Assembly (NCBI RefSeq): GCF_029051645.1
Contig: NZ_JAACFS010000015.1
Coordinates: 62,001 to 126,000, forward strand
DNA length: 64,000 nucleotides
Direction of reading: 5' to 3'
Origin: Bradyrhizobium sp. CSA112
GTDB lineage: Bacteria; Pseudomonadota; Alphaproteobacteria; Rhizobiales; Xanthobacteraceae
Part shown: positions 59,286 to 64,000 of the stretch, one piece after another
Layout of the letters: every line of letters starts with the position of its first letter
How positions within the stretch are numbered: position 1 is the stretch's first letter
Notes under the pieces: generated by a model
The model's input: the letters and a program-made list of their open reading frames with translations, nothing else
What the model was told of the DNA's origin: nothing
The model's database searches: none
Made by a program: the position numbers and the translations under genes

Positions 59286-60089
59286 ATGGAACGGCTCAAG
59301 GGCAAGACGTCGATGGTGGTGGGCGCAGGCTCGATCGGTCCGGGCTGGGGCAATGGCAAGGCGACCGCCGTGACCTTCGCGCGCGAGGGCGCGCAGGTGT
59401 TTTGCGTCGACCGCAACGCGGCTGCGGCGCAGGAGACCGTCGATATCATCACCGGCGAGGGCGGCAAGGCGACCGCCTTCACCGCCGACGTCTCGCGCGA
59501 AGCCGAGGTGGAAGCGATGGTGGCGGCGTGCCTGAAGGCCTATGGCCGCGTCGACGTGCTCGACAACAATGTCGGCATCGCCGAGATGGGCAGCGTCGTA
59601 GAGGTAAACGAAGCGAGCTGGGATCACGTCTTCGCGGTCAATCTCAAGAGCGCCTATTTCGCCATGAAGCACGTTATCCCTGTGATGCAGAAGCAGGGCG
59701 GCGGCTCGATCATCAATATTTCATCGATCGCCTCGATCCGCCATCTCGGGATTTCCTACGTCACCTACGGCGCCTCGAAGGCAGCGATGAACCAGATGAC
59801 GCGCACGTCAGCCGTGCAGTTCGCGCGCGACCACGTCCGGGTCAACTGCATCCTGCCGGGCCTGATGAAGACACCGATGGTCGAGCACTCCGCCGGTCTT
59901 GCGGCCAGCTATTCTGCTGGCGACGTCGAGGCGATGTGGCGCGCGCGCGACGCGCAGGTGCCGATGGGGCACATGGGCGACGCCTGGGACGTCGCCAACG
60001 CCGCGCTGTTTCTGGCCTCCGACGAATCCCGCTACGTCACCGGGATCGAGCTGGTGGTCGACGGCGGGATTACGGTGAAGTCGAGCTAA
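59286..60089 (+). CDS. Short-chain dehydrogenase/reductase (SDR)
   Basis: A 267-residue classical SDR. The cofactor motif GAGSIGPGWGNGKA carries an insertion compared with TGxxxGIG, which is typical of a subgroup found in rhizobia. FCVDRN with the acidic residue at the end of strand 2 suggests NAD preference. The catalytic serine is in NISSIASI and YxxxK in YGASKAA; the end VDGGITVKSS is normal. AAGGGAGAAG precedes ATG 59286. It is divergent from the TRAP operon and could act on its imported substrate, but that is inference. Confidence 0.93.
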   Translation: MERLKGKTSMVVGAGSIGPGWGNGKATAVTFAREGAQVFCVDRNAAAAQETVDIITGEGGKATAFTADVSREAEVEAMVAACLKAYGRVDVLDNNVGIAEMGSVVEVNEASWDHVFAVNLKSAYFAMKHVIPVMQKQGGGSIINISSIASIRHLGISYVTYGASKAAMNQMTRTSAVQFARDHVRVNCILPGLMKTPMVEHSAGLAASYSAGDVEAMWRARDAQVPMGHMGDAWDVANAALFLASDESRYVTGIELVVDGGITVKSS

Positions 60090-60090
60090 C

Positions 60091-60858
60091 CTACTGCGCC
60101 ATCGCCAGGATGCCGCCAGCGAAGGAGTGCCAGAGCGGCGTGACACTGATCGGCCAGTTCAGAAACTTGATGGCGATCAGCGCAATGCCGCCGTAGACAT
60201 AGACCGGATGCGGCCGGCCGCGCGTGCGCCAGTCGAAAACCATGGCGGCCACGAGCAGGAGATAGGCGACGATGGCCGGCGGGATGGTCACCGGCACCGG
60301 CGGCGGGCCAAGAGGCCCGGGAGGCGCCAGGAAGGTGAGGAACCAGCGCGCGACTGCAGCGTCGAGCAGCGAGATGCTGGCGAGCAGCATCAGCCGCTTG
60401 TGCGTTTCCGGCTCGCGGACGGCCGCAATGGCAGTTGCGAAAACCACGGCAAAGAACAGAATTCCGCTGAGCGGAACAATCGCGAATGCGATTCCTTCAT
60501 TGGTCAATCCCGCCGCCGCCGAGCGCTTCATCGCGTTGACCGCGACCAGGAAGCCGATAATCGTCATCGCCGTTGCCAGGGAGACGCCGATCATGCCGAT
60601 GGTGCGGTGCCGGGCGACTTTGCCTGACGCGGCAAGCCAGCTCTGGAATACGAAGTAAAGCGACCAGGCAAAAAACAACAGGCCGTGAAAGTGTACGATC
60701 GGCGAAGCCGAGAACGATCGCTTCGCCAGCGGCAGCCAGTAGGTCGGCGCGAAGCCGAGAAAGGCGACGGCCATGCAGGCCAGGGCCATGTAGAAGTAGA
60801 AATATCCTGATTGGGATTGCGCGATGATGCGCGGATTCAGGTCGGTCAATGTGGTCAT
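60091..60858 (-). CDS. Hypothetical seven-helix membrane protein
   Basis: A 255-residue membrane protein with about seven helices, starting MTTLTDLNPRIIAQSQSGYF at ATG 60858. Histidine-containing helices (PIVHFHGLLFFAWSLYFVFQ; ARHRTIGMIG; ETHKRLMLL) hint at a heme- or metal-binding role, but I recognise no named family. The frame is open upstream to 61134 without coding character. It is convergent with the SDR gene with only one base between stops. Confidence 0.8.
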   Translation of the reverse strand: MTTLTDLNPRIIAQSQSGYFYFYMALACMAVAFLGFAPTYWLPLAKRSFSASPIVHFHGLLFFAWSLYFVFQSWLAASGKVARHRTIGMIGVSLATAMTIIGFLVAVNAMKRSAAAGLTNEGIAFAIVPLSGILFFAVVFATAIAAVREPETHKRLMLLASISLLDAAVARWFLTFLAPPGPLGPPPVPVTIPPAIVAYLLLVAAMVFDWRTRGRPHPVYVYGGIALIAIKFLNWPISVTPLWHSFAGGILAMAQ

Positions 60859-61070
60859 GGTTGTTGAGTCCGCGAGAACTGCAAAAGGTTCACAGCAGAT
60901 TTTCTCACGGATTGTATTCTTCCGTCTGTGAAGAGAATTACGTTTCCCGCGGGTCACGTTTCGGCCAAAATCTGTTCTTGTGCGAACGGGAAATTTGCAG
61001 GCTGCTTGTCGAAAACGCAGGTCGCTTGCTAGGATCGCGCCGCAATCGACAGCGCTTTCCGGATCAATTG

Positions 61071-61835
61071 ATGCGAGGCTATCCCGATATCCGCAACCTG
61101 GTCGCGGCCTCTCTGCTGTGGATCGCGCTTGCACATGATGCGTCGGCGACCGGCGCCGAGCCGGTCAAGGATCTGAAGATCGACCCGGCGCAGTGCCTTG
61201 CTGCCGCCACCGCGCAGGACGACGCCAAGACGCTCAGCACGTGCGGCGCGCTGATCGACAATGCAAAGACCGAAAAGGCCGATCGCATCAAGGCGCTGAT
61301 CGCGCGCGCCACCGCCTATGAACGCAAGGATATGATCGACCGCGCGGTCGCCGACTATGACGGCGTGTTGCGGCTCGATCCCGCGCACGCCGATGTTCAC
61401 AACGCGCGCGGCGAACTCTGGCGCAGGAAGGGCGATCTGCCCAAGGCGGTGGCCGATTTTGCCGCGGCGATCAAGCTGAACCCGGATCACGTCACAGCCA
61501 GAGCCAACCACCGGGCGGTGGCGCAGGAAGCAGAGCGGCAGGGCGCGCTGAAGGCAGTCGCCGGCAAGCCGAGCTTCAATTGCGCGACCGCCCGCCGCAA
61601 GGTGGAGAAGGCGATCTGCGCCAATCCCGAACTCGCCGATCTCGATCGCGAAGTCCAGGGGGCGTATGAGAGGGCGGCCGCCGCGAAGATGACCCCGCAG
61701 CAGGCGCGCACATTGCGGCGGGAGCAGCAGGAATACCTTGCCCGGCGCAATGCGGAATACGGCCAGCCCGACTACGATCTGAAAAAGGCGATGCGCGACC
61801 GCCTGCAAAAGATCAACGGAATCGTCGGCTACTAG
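61071..61835 (+). CDS. Exported TPR protein with LprI domain
   Basis: A 254-residue protein starting at ATG 61071 with a signal peptide (NLVAASLLWIALAHDASA). Residues about 60-150 contain two TPR motifs (KALIARATAYERKDMIDRAV; ARGELWRRKGDLPKAVADFA). The C-terminal 80 residues are an LprI/DUF1311 domain (FNCATARRKVEKAICANPEL, then ADLDREVQGAYERAA, RREQQEYLARRN), named after a mycobacterial lysozyme inhibitor. Location is probably periplasmic. Its stop overlaps that of the convergent gene by four bases. Confidence 0.85.
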   Translation: MRGYPDIRNLVAASLLWIALAHDASATGAEPVKDLKIDPAQCLAAATAQDDAKTLSTCGALIDNAKTEKADRIKALIARATAYERKDMIDRAVADYDGVLRLDPAHADVHNARGELWRRKGDLPKAVADFAAAIKLNPDHVTARANHRAVAQEAERQGALKAVAGKPSFNCATARRKVEKAICANPELADLDREVQGAYERAAAAKMTPQQARTLRREQQEYLARRNAEYGQPDYDLKKAMRDRLQKINGIVGY

Positions 61836-62701
61836 TGCTGCTGCCGGCATTTAGCCTGAATTGATCCTGGTGATGAGCCGGCGATTCGAACGTTTTCTGC
61901 GGCATCGTCGCGCCGAGCGACGATCTCGATCGATCCTCGGAGGAAACGGTTGAATTCGGCAATCCGCCCGGCCGGCAAGTCCCACGGCCCGCCGCGCTGC
62001 GAAGTCCAGAAATTCATGAAGTCGCGACCAAGCATGTTGAAGCGCGCGACAGCAACGCTTTCGGGATCTCCAAGCATGGCGGCGTATTGATCAGCTTCGT
62101 TCTCCCAGTCGTGCATCATGATGGTCAGCGTCGGACCATAAATGGGCGGCAATGCACGGAACCCGGCGGCTTCGATCCATGCCAGACCGGCCGCGGTCAC
62201 CATGCAGCAGCATGATAGGCCACCGAAGCCGCCGCCTGTTATGCCTCTCGTGATCCACCAATCGTTCTGCCAATCTTCATAGCCGAACAGCATGCCCTCG
62301 AGCCGTTCGAAGTATTCATTCCAGCCGCCGGATTTGCCTGAGGCGTCCCAGATCAGTTTGCTCGCCCGGATTCGCCATTCTTCGCCCTTCGGCGTGTAGT
62401 AGACGATCCGTTGTCCAAGGTAAGTCTGACCATGGGACGTCCGAACCGGCTGATCGAACGGTTTATTGACTTCCTCGCTGTGAAGCACGCCCTTGGTCAC
62501 CCAATGCTCAAACCGGTCCTCGCCCTCGAATGCCATCGGCGGATACAGACCCGACATGCGCGCCAGTTTCTTTCGGCCCTCCAGCAGCAGCGGCAGTTCG
62601 TACTCTGTGTGGGTCAGGTATGGCGTCCGATCGGATGACCGCCATCGGAACAGGCGGATCTCCAGATCTTTGGAATCCAATTGCGCTGCATCGAAGCTCA
62701 C
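61832..62701 (-). CDS. Hypothetical protein, larger 3' part of a frameshifted gene
   Basis: As read, a 289-residue soluble protein (MSFDAAQLDSKDLEIRLFRW start, GTG 62701) rich in Trp and Gly (GFGGLSCCCMVTAAG, LIWDASGKSGGWNEYF). I do not recognise a named domain. Reading its frame upstream of 62701 gives TYFLDDEELAAIVATFNVSF, which continues naturally from the end of the separate upstream frame 62713-62895. The break is at a run of five T on the plus strand (62752-62756); adding one base there joins the frames. So the natural protein should be about 350 residues. Confidence 0.65.
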   Translation of the reverse strand: MSFDAAQLDSKDLEIRLFRWRSSDRTPYLTHTEYELPLLLEGRKKLARMSGLYPPMAFEGEDRFEHWVTKGVLHSEEVNKPFDQPVRTSHGQTYLGQRIVYYTPKGEEWRIRASKLIWDASGKSGGWNEYFERLEGMLFGYEDWQNDWWITRGITGGGFGGLSCCCMVTAAGLAWIEAAGFRALPPIYGPTLTIMMHDWENEADQYAAMLGDPESVAVARFNMLGRDFMNFWTSQRGGPWDLPAGRIAEFNRFLRGSIEIVARRDDAAENVRIAGSSPGSIQAKCRQQH

Positions 62702-62712
62702 ATTGAATGTCG

Positions 62713-62895
62713 CTACGATGGCTGCGAGCTCTTCATCATCCAGAAAGTAAGTTTTTCCAGCTCAGGGTCGTCGTCGGCCACTCCAGCCAGAATTGCGCGG
62801 AGCGCTTCCGGATCGTCGACAGGAAGCATCGCCTGCAGAACGGGACACCATTGCTCAAGGTCGAATGCTTCTATCAGGAAGTGGGACTGCGGCAT
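62713..62895 (-). pseudogene. 5' part of the frameshifted hypothetical gene
   Basis: The first about 47 codons (MPQSHFLIEAFDLEQWCPVL onwards, to DDDPELE) precede the frameshift at 62752-62756; after it the frame reads out to an early stop. ATG 62895 has AGGGAA upstream and is chosen over the GTG at 62955. With one base restored, it joins the frame of 61832-62701. Confidence 0.6.
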
Positions 62896-63073
62896 GGGAT
62901 TCCCTGTGAACTGCCCATCGATGAAGCCAGTTGTACCACCTAAGGGTGCTGGCACTTGTCAGCTTCGCGAAAGGCTACAAAAACGCTTTCATCATCGTTA
63001 AATTTCGGCAACCGGACCCGTGTTGACCGAACGCGATAAGGCTCCCCCTGGGCAGAAAATCCCTTCTTTTTTC

Positions 63074-63087
63074 TTGATCCAGATTAA
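63074..63087 (+). promoter_or_regulatory. Near-consensus FNR/FixK-type box upstream of prpE
   Basis: TTGATCCAGATTAA differs from TTGAT-N4-ATCAA at one position. It lies 62 bases before the prpE start, a fitting distance for an activator site near -40. One mismatch makes the call moderate. Confidence 0.4.
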
Positions 63088-63149
63088 GGTGGGCGTATCC
63101 CGGAACGGGAAGAACCGTGGCCGGTCACAAATGCACGGGAAGCGACGCC

Positions 63150-64000
63150 ATGAACGTTCAGAACAACAGCCGCTATCACGAGGTCCATGCCCGGTCGCTG
63201 GCCGATCCGGACGGGTTCTGGGCCGAGGCCGCGCGCGAGATCGAATGGATCGAGCCGGCTAAAAAGATCTTCGATCCCTCGATGGACGCGTATGGCCGCT
63301 GGTTCGCCGGCGCCGTGGTCAACACCTGCTACAACGCGCTCGATCGCCATGTCGCGGGCGGACGCGCCGACCAGGTGGCGCTGATCCACGATTCGCCGCT
63401 GACAAATTCCATCTCGAAATTCACCTATGCCGAGATGCTGAAGGAGGTGCAGACGCTCGCCGCCGTCATGCAGAACCTTGGTGTCACAAAAGGCGATCGC
63501 GTTATCATCTATATGCCGCTAGTGCCGGAAGCGGTGTTTGCGATGCTGGCTTGTGCGCGGATCGGAGCCGTGCATTCGGTTGTGTTTGGCGGCTTCGCGG
63601 CGAAAGAGCTCGCCAGCCGCATAGACGATGCCAAGCCGAAACTGATCTTCTCGGCGAGTTGTGGAATCGAGCCAGGCCGCATCGTGCAATACAAGCCGTT
63701 GCTTGATGAGGCGATCCGGCTCGCCAGCGCGAAGCCGCAGTGTTGCATTATTCTGCAGCGGCCGCAGCACACTTGCGAGTTGCCGATCGGTCGCGATCTC
63801 GACTGGGCAATCGAGCGCAGTGCGGCGCTTGAGGCGGGAGCGACCGCGCCCTGCGTACCCGTGCTCGCCACCGATCCGCTCTATATTCTCTACACGTCGG
63901 GCACCACGGGAATTCCGAAGGGCGTCGTGCGCGACAATGGCGGGCATCTGGTCGCGCTGAAATGGTCGATGTTCAATCTCTACGGCGTCAAGCCGGGCGA
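63150..64000 (+). CDS. prpE: Propionyl-CoA synthetase (acetyl-CoA synthetase family), 5' part
   Basis: The first 283 codons of an AMP-forming acyl-CoA synthetase; the gene runs off the right edge. It starts MNVQNNSRYHEVHARSLADP at ATG 63150 (GGGAAG upstream). Family motifs are the ACS N-terminal domain (WFAGAVVNTCYNALDRHV), SVVFGGFAAKELASRI and the ATP-binding P-loop YTSGTTGIPKGV followed by VRDNGGH. The last phrase and the short N-terminus favour PrpE over AcsA. It makes propionyl-CoA (and acetyl-CoA) from the free acid. Confidence 0.93.
   Translation, partial: MNVQNNSRYHEVHARSLADPDGFWAEAAREIEWIEPAKKIFDPSMDAYGRWFAGAVVNTCYNALDRHVAGGRADQVALIHDSPLTNSISKFTYAEMLKEVQTLAAVMQNLGVTKGDRVIIYMPLVPEAVFAMLACARIGAVHSVVFGGFAAKELASRIDDAKPKLIFSASCGIEPGRIVQYKPLLDEAIRLASAKPQCCIILQRPQHTCELPIGRDLDWAIERSAALEAGATAPCVPVLATDPLYILYTSGTTGIPKGVVRDNGGHLVALKWSMFNLYGVKPG

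Noticed and set aside
58745..60196. Plus-strand frame of 483 codons over the TRAP start and the SDR
   Set aside because: Out-of-frame reading through the SDR gene; the SDR motifs are in the 59286-60089 frame.
60859..61134. N-terminal extension of the membrane protein gene to 61134
   Set aside because: The added residues are low-hydrophobicity and Arg/Cys-rich, and the region overlaps the start of the divergent TPR-LprI gene.

Overview
The window is high-GC alphaproteobacterial chromosome, most like Bradyrhizobium or a close relative such as Rhodopseudomonas or Afipia. Supporting signs are: heme made through 5-aminolevulinate synthase; the block murA / DUF2948 / hisD / UPF0262 / low-MW phosphatase / maf / yacG / tRNA-Phe, which is typical of Rhizobiales; candidate FixK/FNR and EcfG-type promoter motifs; and several families of intergenic palindromic repeats. 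No phage, plasmid, CRISPR array or intact insertion sequence is visible. At least three loci look eroded: a possible integrase relic near tRNA-Thr and two genes interrupted by single-base frameshifts.

Layout. 1-2.4 kb: a partial MHS-family transporter and small membrane proteins. 2.4-12.3 kb: a coherent module consisting of an SSS symporter (VC_2705 type) with its DUF4212 small subunit, facing a hypothetical protein, an exonuclease-CBS-DUF294 fusion, a NarL-type regulator and a hybrid histidine kinase whose sensor is itself an SSS transporter domain. This matches the CrbS/CrbR acetate-switch arrangement known from other proteobacteria. 12.4-18 kb: hemA with a perfect FixK/FNR box upstream, then a LysR gene divergent from a two-gene malonate module (MdcA plus malonyl-CoA decarboxylase). 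18-22.3 kb: metallo-hydrolase, chemoreceptor, outer-membrane barrel. 22.8-27.3 kb: small regulators, a secreted GH16/GH1 beta-glucan operon, an HD-GYP protein.

27.3-29.1 kb: an apparently eroded accessory patch ending at tRNA-Thr. 29.7-33.4 kb: a cyclic-nucleotide-binding thioredoxin-reductase-like flavoprotein, a membrane protein and an alpha/beta hydrolase. 33.5-39.1 kb: the conserved murA-to-tRNA-Phe housekeeping block. 39.3-42.8 kb: a TetR gene divergent from an SDR / quinone-oxidoreductase / SDR operon, the middle gene frameshifted near its 3' end. 43-48.2 kb: a serine hydrolase, a CHRD-RTX secreted protein, a DUF892 ferritin-like protein, small stress-type proteins and a PilZ protein, with three candidate EcfG promoters. 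48.3-55.5 kb: mixed metabolism (aldo/keto reductase, thioesterase, Nudix), a Bug-type binding protein, several secreted proteins of unknown function and a degenerate EAL protein. 56-64 kb: a TAXI-TRAP transporter, an SDR, a membrane protein, a TPR-LprI protein, a frameshifted hypothetical gene and the start of prpE.

The recurrent theme is assimilation of small carboxylates: acetate-type symporter and sensor, malonate, propionate, and TRAP and Bug uptake systems. There is also a scattering of cyclic-di-GMP and cyclic-nucleotide signalling proteins (HD-GYP, EAL, PilZ, CNMP).
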